A stretch of DNA of 10,109 nucleotides. Origin: Candidatus Dormiibacterota bacterium. Lineage in GTDB: Bacteria; Chloroflexota; Dormibacteria; Dormibacterales; Dormibacteraceae. Below are positions 1-7,537 of this stretch, piece after piece (the stretch's first letter is position 1; every line of letters begins with the position of its first letter). The stretch lies in assembly GCA_003151665.1 (NCBI GenBank), contig PLYD01000124.1, positions 1 through 10,109 on the forward strand, read 5' to 3'. The notes under the pieces are model-generated. The model had not been told where the DNA came from and did not search any database. It was given only the letters and a program-made list of their open reading frames with translations. Both the position numbers and the translations under genes were made by a program.

Positions 1-1124
1 GGCTCGAGCCGGTTCACGTGCGCCGGATCCAGCTTGAAATAGCAACCACGGTTCTGGAGCAGCATCCCGGTGCCCTCGGCGACGATGCCCGATCCGAATC
101 CGTACGCCACGCTCTGGATCAGCGAAACGAGATTGCCGTGCTCGTCTGCAGCGCAGAGATAGATCGTGTCGCCGCCCTCATGCAGGTGTCCACTGGCGTC
201 GGCGACGGCGTGCGTCGGGTCGAGGAACGGCTCAAGTGGCGCAGGAGAGAAGTCCGGGTCGGTGATGTACCGGTTTCGCAGCGGATAGGTCTCGTCACGG
301 ATCTTCTTGAACGCAGCGATGAACTCGGCTCCCGGCTCGAGTGCGCGGCGATCGAATCGTCGAAGCCTGGCGAGCATGGCAAGCGCGGTCAGGCCTTGCG
401 TCGGCGGCGGCAGCTCGTAGACGGTGAGGCCCCGATACTCGACAGTCACAGGGTCGACCCACTGCGAGCGGTGGGTGGCCAGGTCCAGCGCAGTGACAAA
501 TCCATCGCGCCGGCGCAGCGCCTCCGCGATCGCGGCGCCGACGGCTCCGCGGTAGAAGGTGTTGATCCCCGTGCGGCCGATGTCGCTGAGCACAGATGCC
601 AGGTCTGGATTGCGCAAACGCATCCCTGCCTCCATCGGCGGGTACAGAGCGTGTGCCGCAGGTTCGCGGCCGAGCAGGTCAGCTTCCTCTTTGAGATCGT
701 CCGACAGGTGCCCTGTGATGATGTAGCCGTCGCGAGCAAGGAAGGCCGCCGGCTCGAGCACTGCCGCCATCCCGACGGTGCCATATCTTTCGAGCAGGCG
801 GCCCCAGGCCTCGACCGTGCCTGGCACCGTCACGCTCAGCGGGCCCCTCTCGGGCATCTCTTCGTGTCCGCGCGCCCTGACCTCTTCGATGGTGGCGAGC
901 TCGCCCGAGCGCCCGGCTCCGATCAGGCCCACCGGCGCCGAGGCGCCCGCAGGCCAGACGATCGCCATGAGGTCGCCACCGACTGAGGTCATGTGCGGAT
1001 AGACCACGCACAGCACCGCGTCCGCGGCAATCGCGGCATCGATGGCGTTGCCGCCGTCGCGCAGGACCTGCGCTCCAGCTTCGCCGGCCAGCCGATGGGG
1101 TGTGGCGATGACGCCCTTGGTCAT
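1..1124 (-). CDS. ggt: Gamma-glutamyltransferase family protein (3' end cut by window edge)
   Basis: Ntn-hydrolase of the gamma-glutamyltranspeptidase family, which hydrolyses or transfers the gamma-glutamyl group of glutathione and related compounds after autocleavage into two subunits. The visible 374 residues carry the family N-terminus (VLRDGGNAIDAAIAADAV at about 20-37, then SVGGD at 47-51) and the cleavage/nucleophile region HEGGDTIYLCAADEHGN at about 315-331. Thr320 is the expected new N-terminal nucleophile of the small subunit. The later SLIQSVAYGFGSG segment resembles the YwrD-like branch rather than E. coli GGT. I see no convincing signal peptide, so it may be cytoplasmic. ATG 1124 is the first possible start after the lipid kinase stop (TAG, 1136-1134), which is in the same frame. 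The 9-bp gap and lack of an obvious Shine-Dalgarno suggest coupling to the upstream gene. The C-terminal third lies outside the window. The family assignment is firm; the substrate is unknown. Confidence 0.9.
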   Translation of the reverse strand, partial: MTKGVIATPHRLAGEAGAQVLRDGGNAIDAAIAADAVLCVVYPHMTSVGGDLMAIVWPAGASAPVGLIGAGRSGELATIEEVRARGHEEMPERGPLSVTVPGTVEAWGRLLERYGTVGMAAVLEPAAFLARDGYIITGHLSDDLKEEADLLGREPAAHALYPPMEAGMRLRNPDLASVLSDIGRTGINTFYRGAVGAAIAEALRRRDGFVTALDLATHRSQWVDPVTVEYRGLTVYELPPPTQGLTALAMLARLRRFDRRALEPGAEFIAAFKKIRDETYPLRNRYITDPDFSPAPLEPFLDPTHAVADASGHLHEGGDTIYLCAADEHGNLVSLIQSVAYGFGSGIVAEGTGMLLQNRGCYFKLDPAHVNRLE

Positions 1125-1133
1125 CGCGACAGA

Positions 1134-2066
1134 CTATCGCGGAGTGATGAACTCGATCGCGCCTGGCTGAATCTCGAAAAGCGCCGGTAGGAATCCGGGC
1201 TGCTCACCATCGAGGTCGATGCGCACCGGTTCAGGTGACGTGACCGCGATGCGTTTGCCGTACATCAGCTCCATCTTCGGATTGTGCTGGTCGAGGTGCC
1301 GGCCGGCTGTCATATCACCAATGCCGCGGATCGTTTCCAGCTTGCCTGCGTTGCCGATGAGAATGACGTCGAACACGCCGTCAGTCGGCGAGGCCGAGGG
1401 CGCGATGCGCATGCCGCCGCCGAAGTACTGGCAGTTGGCGACCACCACCTGCTGGGCTTTCTTGAGCTCGTGAGTGACCCCGTCGATGACGACGGTCATT
1501 GGCTTGTTCTTCCATCCCATCAGCGTCGTGAGTCCGATGATCTTGAAGGTGAGGCCACCAAGTGCCTTCGTACCGGTGTTGACCCGGCGTACCACCTCCC
1601 CGCCATATCCGGCGTCCGCAATGTTGATGAAGTGGCGAACCGCCGTCGTACCCTCGTGTGACTGATAGGTGACACACCCTGCGTCGAGCCGCCTCGCCAG
1701 GCCGCTGATGATGACCTGGACCGCACTCTTGGTGTCTTGCGGGATTCGCATCGTGCGCCTGAAATCACCCCCGGTCCCGAGCGGAACCATCGCCAGCTTC
1801 GAGCTGGTCGGAATCGGCGCGCCGTTGTGGAAGAAGCCGTTGACGACCTCGTTAAGAGTCCCATCGCCGCCGACGGCGACCACGACAGGTCGGGATTCCC
1901 TTACAGCACGCTGCGCGATCTCCGTCGCTTCCAGCGGCCGTGTGGTCCGCGCCACGTCAAACTGGAAGCCCGCGGAGGGAAGCCACGTTTCAACCGTCGA
2001 CCAATCGCGTCCTGCCCTTCCCGCGCCCGACGCTGGATTGACGATGAACAGGACCGGAGCGGCTAT
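1134..2066 (-). CDS. Diacylglycerol/lipid kinase family protein (YegS/DagK type), apparent ATA start
   Basis: Member of the diacylglycerol kinase catalytic-domain family (DagK, YegS, BmrU), which phosphorylates diacylglycerol or related lipids with ATP at the membrane face. From ATA 2066 the protein is 310 residues, a normal family length. It has FIVNPASGAGRAG (about 7-19), the nucleotide-binding GGDGTLNEVVNG (66-77), PLGTGGDFRR (95-104) and a C-terminal lobe with DGEQPG. The first ATG/GTG/TTG in frame is GTG 1955. That start would give 273 residues and delete the conserved NPASG strand, so I reject it. ATA 2066-2064 lies 6 nt after GGGAGG and overlaps the TAG stop of the upstream oxidase. 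The nearest in-frame upstream stop is a TGA about 45 nt before ATA, with no usual start between. CTG 2051 is a weaker alternative, too far from the Shine-Dalgarno. Neighbouring flavoproteins suggest glycerolipid metabolism. The family is sure; the exact lipid is not. Confidence 0.88.
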   Translation of the reverse strand: MAAPVLFIVNPASGAGRAGRDWSTVETWLPSAGFQFDVARTTRPLEATEIAQRAVRESRPVVVAVGGDGTLNEVVNGFFHNGAPIPTSSKLAMVPLGTGGDFRRTMRIPQDTKSAVQVIISGLARRLDAGCVTYQSHEGTTAVRHFINIADAGYGGEVVRRVNTGTKALGGLTFKIIGLTTLMGWKNKPMTVVIDGVTHELKKAQQVVVANCQYFGGGMRIAPSASPTDGVFDVILIGNAGKLETIRGIGDMTAGRHLDQHNPKMELMYGKRIAVTSPEPVRIDLDGEQPGFLPALFEIQPGAIEFITPR

Positions 2067-3424
2067 GACGCACCTCCCAACGCGCGGGGGTTGAGGGTTC
2101 TTGTTGGGTCAATCCCTTCCTTGACCGCTCGCCAGACGCGCATCCAGCCGCCCATCTCGTCCGCGACCCATCGCGCACGTCCCTGGCCCGTTCCGTGGTG
2201 ATGGCTTATCGTCGCTCCCAGCCCAAGCGCTGCGGTCATCGCACCCTCCCATGCCCGGCCGTAAGCGGCGCGGGCCTCAGCCTCTGTGTCTGCAGATCCT
2301 CCGAACGAAAAGTAAGCGCAGCAGCCCTGCTCGTAGGCGTGGCTGAAATGGCATAACGCCAATCCACCGATGGCTATTGCGGACTTTACATCGGCATGAA
2401 GCCTGGGCAGCACCGTCCATCGCGCGGCCAGCTCGATGGTGTCGAGGTAAGCTCCGGGGGGTTCGAGGAATGCTTTCAGGCGCTGCGCGGAGAGGCTGAA
2501 TCGATGGCTGTCCCAGCGGTGCCACGGTTCCTCTCCCAGGTCTTTGGCATCGGCCACGAACCGCTTCAAGGCATCGGCCTCGGCCTTGGCGACTTCGGAC
2601 AGTCCGGCGGTGGCGACCACGAGGAGGCATGAGCCGGTGGGAACGTCGTGGCCGTTGAACGCAGTGTCCTCAGCGTCGTAGAGGCGCAATACCAAAGGCC
2701 GGATGCCCGACTGCATCACGGCCCGCATCGCCTCGAGACCAGAAGCGAGGTCGCTGAATGCGTATCCCCGCCCGATCACCGTTTCGGGTAGGCGGTGCAC
2801 CCGCAGCTCGGCCCCGAGGATGACGCCGAGCGCGCCTTCAGAGCCGAGCCACAGCTGATGGAGGGCCGGCCCTACCGCTGATCGGGGGCCTGGTCGGGGA
2901 GCAGCAAAGGTGCCGTCCGGAAGGACCACCGCAAGGCCGAGCACCATGTCCTCGACGTTGCCGTAGCGGCTCGACTCCTGGCCCGACGATCGCGTAGCCA
3001 ACAGGCCGCCGACGGTGGTTCCTGGCAGCGAGCTCGGGAAGTGGCCGAGGGTGAGGCCGCGCTCGTTCAGGTGCTTCTCCAACACGAGGCCGTTCACCCC
3101 GGACTCACAGCGGCAGACCAGGTTCGTCTCGTCGAGGTCGAGAATGCGGTCGAAGCCGCCCATGTCGAGCACCAGCTCGCCCGCGCGCGGCGCCAGGGCA
3201 CCGCACACGCCGGTGCCTCCGCCCATCGGAGTTACGGCAACGCCATTGGCCGACGCCCAGCGAAGGATCGCGATCACCTGCTCGCGCCCGGCCGGCCTTG
3301 CCACCAGGACTTTGGGCCGCCTGACGCCATCGCGCTCTTCCATTAGTCCCAGGGGCCAGTGGTCGCGCACCTCGCGCTCGTCGAGCGCTGCAGCGCCAAC
3401 AATCTTCTCGAGTTCAGCTCTCAT
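2063..3424 (-). CDS. FAD-linked oxidase, alkyl-dihydroxyacetonephosphate synthase-like
   Basis: A 453-residue flavoprotein of the vanillyl-alcohol oxidase/PCMH superfamily (FAD_binding_4 plus FAD-oxidase C). The FAD-binding half has PMGGGTGVCGALAP (67-79) and FPSSLPGTTVGGLLATRSSG (129-148), followed by YGNVEDMV. The C-terminal half has HFSHAYEQGCCAYFSF (359-374) and the triple-histidine motif SHHHGTG (407-413). The His triplet and the Tyr-containing strand are hallmarks of alkyl-DHAP synthases. In those enzymes they serve exchange of the acyl chain of acyl-DHAP for a fatty alcohol in ether-lipid synthesis. Many bacterial homologues are only called FAD-binding oxidase, and a glycolate/lactate-type dehydrogenase role remains possible. 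ATG 3424 has no clear Shine-Dalgarno but preserves the family N-terminus. It follows a 176-bp gap after glpB and overlaps the lipid kinase start by 4 bp (ATAG). Family confident; reaction inferred. Confidence 0.85.
   Translation of the reverse strand: MRAELEKIVGAAALDEREVRDHWPLGLMEERDGVRRPKVLVARPAGREQVIAILRWASANGVAVTPMGGGTGVCGALAPRAGELVLDMGGFDRILDLDETNLVCRCESGVNGLVLEKHLNERGLTLGHFPSSLPGTTVGGLLATRSSGQESSRYGNVEDMVLGLAVVLPDGTFAAPRPGPRSAVGPALHQLWLGSEGALGVILGAELRVHRLPETVIGRGYAFSDLASGLEAMRAVMQSGIRPLVLRLYDAEDTAFNGHDVPTGSCLLVVATAGLSEVAKAEADALKRFVADAKDLGEEPWHRWDSHRFSLSAQRLKAFLEPPGAYLDTIELAARWTVLPRLHADVKSAIAIGGLALCHFSHAYEQGCCAYFSFGGSADTEAEARAAYGRAWEGAMTAALGLGATISHHHGTGQGRARWVADEMGGWMRVWRAVKEGIDPTRTLNPRALGGAS
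2064..2078 (-). promoter_or_regulatory. Shine-Dalgarno plus ATA start of lipid kinase, overlapping oxidase stop
   Basis: On the minus strand GGGAGG (2078-2073) is followed by six bases and then ATA (2066-2064). The TAG of the upstream oxidase is at 2065-2063, so stop and start share two bases as ATAG. The strong ribosome binding site inside the end of the oxidase gene decides the start, because no ATG, GTG or TTG lies in frame between the upstream TGA and the NPASG motif. Confidence 0.6.
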
Positions 3425-3600
3425 TAATCAGACACCGGCGCGGCAGGGTTGGCCGGGGCCCCCCGGGCATGACTTTGTCTCTTCCGAGCGACTGCCAGAC
3501 ATGGCTGGGAGGAACCAATTCAATGAATCCAAACCCGGGAATGGAGCAGAGCCTGCGGCGGAGCCGCACGCTCGATGAGGGAAAACAGTCTGGTTTTCCC
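3425..3600. other. Intergenic gap between glpB and the oxidase gene
   Basis: The 176-bp gap is the longest non-coding stretch between genes here. It contains two hairpins at its glpB-proximal end (listed separately) and a GC palindrome near 3453-3467. I see no convincing -35/-10 pair and no small ORF with homology. The open frame on the minus strand through 3667-3428 has no recognisable domain and overlaps glpB. A promoter for the oxidase-kinase-ggt genes may lie here, but I cannot point to it. Confidence 0.6.
3554..3568 (-). other. Second short GC hairpin downstream of glpB
   Basis: TGCGGC (3554-3559) and GCCGCA (3563-3568) form a 6-bp GC-rich stem with a 3-nt loop. It lies only 6 bp beyond the larger hairpin at 3575-3604, so the glpB mRNA end would carry two stems in tandem. 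There is no T-run after it. Confidence 0.35.
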
Positions 3601-3604
3601 TCAT
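3575..3604 (-). terminator. 11-bp perfect hairpin spanning the glpB stop codon (possible terminator)
   Basis: ATGAGGGAAAA (3575-3585 on the plus strand) pairs with TTTTCCCTCAT (3594-3604), with an 8-nt loop. The glpB stop codon (3603-3601) lies inside the stem. No T-tract follows on the minus strand, so it is not a classical Rho-independent terminator. It could act as a U-less terminator, an RNA 3'-end stabiliser or a factor-binding site. Confidence 0.4.
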
Positions 3605-4731
3605 ACGGCCTTGGCTGCCCACGTTCCCGCCAGCCAACCGGTCAGGAGTGGGACGCCGAAGCCACACGCGCCGGCGTAGTCGTAGCCACCGAGCACCGCG
3701 CCGGCCGCGAAGAGATTCGTGTATGGCGGTGCGCCCACTTCATTCAATGGATGCAGCTGTTTGTCAGTCATCAATCCGCTCTGCATCTCAGCGGCCGGGT
3801 CCAGGTACTCGAGGTGGCGCAGGCGCGCTCCCCCGGTGCTTGCAAGAACGCCGTCGTGAAAGACCCCGAGATCGAGCAAGGGCTCCTCAGGCTTGCGGCC
3901 TCCGCGGATCCCTCCACCGATGTGATGACCCGTGGCAAGGACGAAAGCGTCGGCTCGAAACGCGCGATCTCCGGCGCGCGCGGCCGTAATGCGACCTCTT
4001 TCAAAGTCGAATCCCTGGATCTCCGCTTTTACCGCTCCCAGGCCGATCACCTGCTGCAGGCGCCATCCGTGGGGGGACGGCGGCGCGGCCAGGAGCTCGA
4101 AGCTGTCGTCAGGGAGATTACTGAATCCCGGCGGGTACGCGACCGAAGCCGCGCGCGCCTTAGCCAGCGTCGGGGCCCGGCGTCCATAGAGGTCGGTGAG
4201 CGACGCCGACATCGGCAGGTTCGGGATCGACACGTCCTCGGCAAACGCGTCGATGCCGTGCAGCTCCTTCAGCGCCTGCGCAGTCGACGCAGCGTCGTAA
4301 TCGCCGACCTGGGGCACCCCGACCACGGCCACCCGCCGACCCGCCAGCGCGCGCAGCTCACCGCCCGCCACCGTGGCCGGCACCAGGTTCGCGGGCCGGG
4401 CCAGCCCATGGATGTCGGCGTACAGGCCACGGTGCTTCCAACCGCCCTCGAACTTGAGGCCGCCCTTCTCGAGCGCGAGGTCGACCGCCTGGATCGCGGT
4501 GTCTAGCTCCGTGGCGATGCGAACGGCGTCGAGGCCGAGCCTAGTGAACGGGTGATGCGGCTGCGTCCTCAATATCGAATCGAGGTCGTCGACGATTTCC
4601 ATCCCGCCCGCGTAGAGCGCCGTGGCGCCCGGAGCGCGCGCCACCACCGTCACGTCAGCACCTGCACGCCGTGCTGCCAGCGCTGCGCAGTAGCCCGCAA
4701 ACCCCCCGCCGACCACGACGACGCGTATCAA
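3601..4731 (-). CDS. glpB: GlpB-like anaerobic glycerol-3-phosphate dehydrogenase subunit B
   Basis: A 376-residue flavoprotein resembling GlpB. In GlpABC enzymes this subunit carries a flavin and relays electrons during oxidation of sn-glycerol-3-phosphate to dihydroxyacetone phosphate at the membrane. The N-terminus has a Rossmann dinucleotide-binding motif, VVVGGGFAGYCAALAARRAG (about 4-23). The C-terminal part has FVLATGHHIGGGIRGG and NLFAAGAVLGGYDYAGACGF, close to the LFAIGSVLGGFDP region of E. coli GlpB. The protein is shorter than the roughly 420 residues usual in enterobacteria. The start is TTG 4731, forming a TTGA overlap with the ribF stop, so translation is probably coupled. No glpA or glpC is visible. 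Instead the next gene is an alkyl-DHAP-synthase-like FAD oxidase, so the partner may differ from the classical complex. Family likely; physiological reaction unproven. Confidence 0.82.
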   Translation of the reverse strand: MIRVVVVGGGFAGYCAALAARRAGADVTVVARAPGATALYAGGMEIVDDLDSILRTQPHHPFTRLGLDAVRIATELDTAIQAVDLALEKGGLKFEGGWKHRGLYADIHGLARPANLVPATVAGGELRALAGRRVAVVGVPQVGDYDAASTAQALKELHGIDAFAEDVSIPNLPMSASLTDLYGRRAPTLAKARAASVAYPPGFSNLPDDSFELLAAPPSPHGWRLQQVIGLGAVKAEIQGFDFERGRITAARAGDRAFRADAFVLATGHHIGGGIRGGRKPEEPLLDLGVFHDGVLASTGGARLRHLEYLDPAAEMQSGLMTDKQLHPLNEVGAPPYTNLFAAGAVLGGYDYAGACGFGVPLLTGWLAGTWAAKAV

Positions 4732-5633
4732 AGCTTGACGATCCGGCGCGTGTCGGCGACATCGCGGCGCAATTGTTCGACCAGCTCATCCGTGGTCGGA
4801 AACTTGATGTCTGCGTGCAGATAACGGATGAACCGCAGCTCCAGCCGCTTCTGGTAGAGATCGCCCTCGAAATCGAGTAGAAATGCCTCCACGCGAAGAG
4901 TCGTGCCTCCGAACGTTGGCCGGTAGCCAACCGAAAGCGCCGCGATGAAGGTGCCTTCCGGAGCGATCGCCCGCCCCGCGTATGCACCCAGCGCGGGCAC
5001 GAGCTTGTTCGGCTCGACTCCGATGTTGGCGGTTGGGAAACCGAGCCTCCGACCGACCTTGTCCCCCGCTTCGACCGGTCCGGCCATCGAGTATTCGCGG
5101 CCGAGCAACCGGTTTGCCTCTTCCATCTCACCCAGCGTCACGAGTCGTCTCAGGTCGGAGCTGTGAAGCTCCTTTCCATTCAATTTGAAAGGGGGCACGA
5201 CATCCACGACGTGCCCAGTGGCGCGCAGCCACTCGGCGTTGCCGCGCCGCTCACGGCCGAACGCGAAGTCGAAACCGACGACCCAGCGCCGCACCTCGAT
5301 CGCAGGCGTCAAGAGGTCGACGAACTCCTGCGGCGATAGAGACGCGAGCGCCCGGTCGAATCGGATGACTATCGCGTGCTCGATGCCGAGAGCCTCGATG
5401 AGAGCGAGCTTCTCCTGGAGCGTAGTGACCGATGGCGGGCAGTTCGCCGGGTCGAGCAGGCAGCGCGGGTGAGGCTCGAAAGTCATCAGCGCCGGCTGGG
5501 CTCCGTCGATGGCGGCGGCGGCAACTGTGCGCCGGATCACGTCGACATGCCCGAGATGAACGCCGTCAAAGCTTCCGACTGTGAGCGTCACCGCTCCGAT
5601 CGGGCTCGAGGGGAGCCCAAAGTGCACCTTCAT
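4728..5633 (-). CDS. ribF: Bifunctional riboflavin kinase/FAD synthetase
   Basis: Converts riboflavin to FMN and FMN to FAD with ATP, in the cytoplasm. At 301 residues it has the usual length. The N-terminal nucleotidyltransferase domain shows GSFDGVHLGH (HxGH-type motif), TFEPHPR and GFDFAFGRERRGN. The SSDLRR segment replaces the more common SSTxIR and is somewhat divergent. The C-terminal kinase domain shows AGDKVGRRLGFPTANI, VGYRPTFGG and EAFLLDFEGDLY. I chose ATG 5633 (MKVHFGL) because it aligns with typical RibF starts and sits 10 bp after the truB stop. The longer frame from ATG 5693 would add 20 residues and overlap truB by about 50 bp. There is no clear Shine-Dalgarno at either. Position after truB is the conserved bacterial arrangement. 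Its stop overlaps the glpB start by 4 bp, and the next two genes encode flavoproteins. Confidence 0.95.
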   Translation of the reverse strand: MKVHFGLPSSPIGAVTLTVGSFDGVHLGHVDVIRRTVAAAAIDGAQPALMTFEPHPRCLLDPANCPPSVTTLQEKLALIEALGIEHAIVIRFDRALASLSPQEFVDLLTPAIEVRRWVVGFDFAFGRERRGNAEWLRATGHVVDVVPPFKLNGKELHSSDLRRLVTLGEMEEANRLLGREYSMAGPVEAGDKVGRRLGFPTANIGVEPNKLVPALGAYAGRAIAPEGTFIAALSVGYRPTFGGTTLRVEAFLLDFEGDLYQKRLELRFIRYLHADIKFPTTDELVEQLRRDVADTRRIVKL

Positions 5634-5643
5634 CGCGCCAAGT

Positions 5644-6558
5644 TCAGCTGAGCACCTTTTCGGGCACGAAGGTCCGGCGAAGTGGGTCCGCATGGCCGAG
5701 GGCGACCAGCCGGCCGCCTGCGTCGTGAGCTCTGATCAGGCCGGGTCCGGGCTCCGGCAAAACGCGGACGGAGCGACCTTGCCTGACCATCGCCTCCTGC
5801 TCGACATTGAGCCGGACCCGCTCCATGTCCGGCAGTATGACTTCGGCAGGAAGCAACAGGCTGCGAACTTCGTCAGCGGTGGTCAGGGCACCGACCTTCA
5901 CCGCAGATTCGATGAGAAGTGGCCCGTAGGCAGTGCGCACCAGCCGCCCGAGATAGCCCCCAACTCCGAGCCTCCGGCCGAGGTCACGCGCGATCGACCG
6001 CAGGTATGTGCCACTGCTGCACCGGATCTCCACACGAGCCACTGCTTCGGCGCCGCCGGTGAAGCTCAGAACACGCGCCTCGTAAACCTCGACCTCACGG
6101 GCGTGGGGTCGGGGCTCCTCGCCCATCCTCGCGAGCTTGTACGCCCGCTGGCCATCGACTTTGACAGCCGAAAAGGCGGGTGGCTCCTGGAGTATCCGCC
6201 CGGTGAACGCCACCAGGCCGGCCTCGATGTCGCCTGCGGACAGGCCGCTCGGATCGCCCACCGCCTCCCGCTCGGCCTCGGCGTCGTCGGTGGCCGTCGA
6301 GAATCCCAGATGGATGTCGGCGACATACGTTTTCGGGAGTCGCAATGCAAACTCCGCGAGTCGAGTCGCAGATTCGAAAAGGATCGGGAGCACGCCGGTC
6401 GCCAGCGGGTCGAGGGTGCCGGCATGGCCGACGCGGTGCGCGCCGGTCAAACGGCGAAGACGGCTGACGACTGCGAAAGAGGTTTCGCCGGCGCCTTTGT
6501 CTACGTTCAGAACGCCAGTCGAGAAGGCAGCAGCGTCAGCTCTTCTGCGAGGTGGCAA
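5644..6558 (-). CDS. truB: tRNA pseudouridine-55 synthase
   Basis: Isomerises U55 in the T-loop of tRNAs to pseudouridine. Of the 304 residues, the catalytic core holds GVLNVDKGAGETS (15-27) and RVGHAGTLDPLATGVL (42-57). Asp50 is the expected nucleophile. It also has KTYVADIHLGFSTATDD (76-92, Tyr78), PPAFSAVKVDGQRAYKLAR (126-144) and CSSGTYLRSIARDLG (180-194). Residues from about 245 onward form the C-terminal PUA-like/TruB_C RNA-binding domain. The TTG 6558 start is supported by AAGGAG 7 nt upstream and by the absence of another start before the GVLNVDK motif. It overlaps nrnA by 23 bp. Family features are complete and I see no damage. Confidence 0.97.
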   Translation of the reverse strand: MPPRRRADAAAFSTGVLNVDKGAGETSFAVVSRLRRLTGAHRVGHAGTLDPLATGVLPILFESATRLAEFALRLPKTYVADIHLGFSTATDDAEAEREAVGDPSGLSAGDIEAGLVAFTGRILQEPPAFSAVKVDGQRAYKLARMGEEPRPHAREVEVYEARVLSFTGGAEAVARVEIRCSSGTYLRSIARDLGRRLGVGGYLGRLVRTAYGPLLIESAVKVGALTTADEVRSLLLPAEVILPDMERVRLNVEQEAMVRQGRSVRVLPEPGPGLIRAHDAGGRLVALGHADPLRRTFVPEKVLS

Positions 6559-7537
6559 TGATCGACTCCTTGGCGGTCGCCAGCACGAGCTTCACGGCCT
6601 CGTCCATCGGCTTTTCGATCTCCGCCCCGGCCGCGCGAATGTGGCCCCCGCCGCCAAAGGTCGCGCATAGCGCTGCGGCATCCACGCCACCCCGGCTGCG
6701 CACGCTGATCTTGGTGAGCTCTGCGTTCACCTCCTTGAAGAGGATGGCCAGCTCCAGCCCGGCGATGCTGTTGAGATTGTCGATGATGCCCTCCGACTCG
6801 GCCATCACGGCGTCGGCCTCCCGCAGCATGCCGCGCGTCACCTTCGCCCATGCCAACCGGCCTTCCATCTCGACGCGCATGGTCGCCAGGGCCAGGCCGT
6901 TCAACTTCAGTGTCGTCTCCGGCCGCATCTTGTAGACGAGCGTGGCGATGTGCCCGGGATCGGCGCCGAGGCGTGCGAGTCTCGCGGCATCCTCGAGGGC
7001 CTGCGGTGTGGTGTTCTCGTGACGGAAGCCGCCGGTATCCGTAAGCAGAGCGACGTAGAGGTTGGACGCGATGGTTGCCGTGATCGGGAAACCGAAGTGG
7101 TCGAGCATCCGCATGACGATCTGCCCCACAGCAGAGGCGTCAGGCTCGATCACGTTGATGTCGCCAAAGCGCGAGTTCGAAGGGTGGTGGTCGACGTTGA
7201 CGATGGTGGCCTGCGACGCAATCCGCTTGACGCTACTCCCGGAGCGCTCGAGGTTGCCCGAGTCGAAGAAGAACACCAGATGCGGGTCGATCCCGTGGGG
7301 GGGCTCCTCCAGGATTTCGCTGTAACCGGGGAGAAACGTGTACATCTCCGGCAGCGGCGGCGGGATGAGCACCCACACCTGCTTGCCGGCCGACCGCAGC
7401 GCCTCGGCGAACGCCAGGCTGCAGCCGAGCGTGTCCCCGTCAGCATCCTTGTGTCCGAAGATCAGGATGTCCTCATTGGCGTCGATGAGCGCTTTGATCT
7501 CGTCGTAGACGCCTGACGTCGGTCGCGGGCTGGCTAT
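6536..7537 (-). CDS. nrnA: DHH/DHHA1 phosphoesterase, NrnA-type oligoribonuclease/pAp phosphatase, apparent ATA start
   Basis: Cytoplasmic DHH-family phosphoesterase; NrnA members degrade nano-RNAs or c-di-nucleotide products and dephosphorylate pAp. From ATA 7537 it has 333 residues, the usual size. Metal-binding motifs in order are: ILIFGHKDADGDTLG (24-38; His29, Asp31, Asp33), FFDSGN (90-95; Asp92), NVDHHPSN (114-121) and LLTDTGGFRHENTT (164-177; Asp167). The DHHA1 domain ends with FGGGGHIRAAGAEI (294-307). The first usual start in frame, GTG 7378, would give 280 residues and remove the essential HKDADGD motif, so it cannot be the real start. No ATG, GTG or TTG lies in frame for at least 140 nt upstream of ATA. 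ATA follows AGGAGG by 7 nt and overlaps the rbfA TAG as ATAG. The position between rbfA and truB is conserved in many Gram-positive-type genomes. Substrate preference cannot be told from sequence. Confidence 0.93.
   Translation of the reverse strand: MASPRPTSGVYDEIKALIDANEDILIFGHKDADGDTLGCSLAFAEALRSAGKQVWVLIPPPLPEMYTFLPGYSEILEEPPHGIDPHLVFFFDSGNLERSGSSVKRIASQATIVNVDHHPSNSRFGDINVIEPDASAVGQIVMRMLDHFGFPITATIASNLYVALLTDTGGFRHENTTPQALEDAARLARLGADPGHIATLVYKMRPETTLKLNGLALATMRVEMEGRLAWAKVTRGMLREADAVMAESEGIIDNLNSIAGLELAILFKEVNAELTKISVRSRGGVDAAALCATFGGGGHIRAAGAEIEKPMDEAVKLVLATAKESIIATSQKS
6566..6571 (-). promoter_or_regulatory. Ribosome binding site of truB
   Basis: AAGGAG on the minus strand (6571-6566), inside the last codons of nrnA, lies 7 nt before TTG 6558. 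It decides the TTG start of truB and shows that Shine-Dalgarno guided initiation is in use in this genome. Confidence 0.7.

Noticed and set aside
1134..1955. GTG 1955 as the lipid kinase start (273 aa)
   Set aside because: It removes FIVNPASG, a conserved strand of the kinase fold, and has no Shine-Dalgarno.
2063..2100. Frameshift or oxidase-kinase gene fusion as an explanation for the missing usual start
   Set aside because: The oxidase frame ends with a normal C-terminus at TAG and the kinase frame is intact from ATA onward. A frameshift is not needed and the same layout recurs at rbfA/nrnA.
5634..5693. ATG 5693 as the ribF start
   Set aside because: It would overlap truB by about 50 bp and add a 20-residue extension unlike RibF, whereas ATG 5633 gives the expected N-terminus.
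6536..7378. GTG 7378 as the nrnA start (280 aa)
   Set aside because: It removes the HKDADGD metal-binding motif, which is clearly encoded in frame just upstream with family-like sequence.
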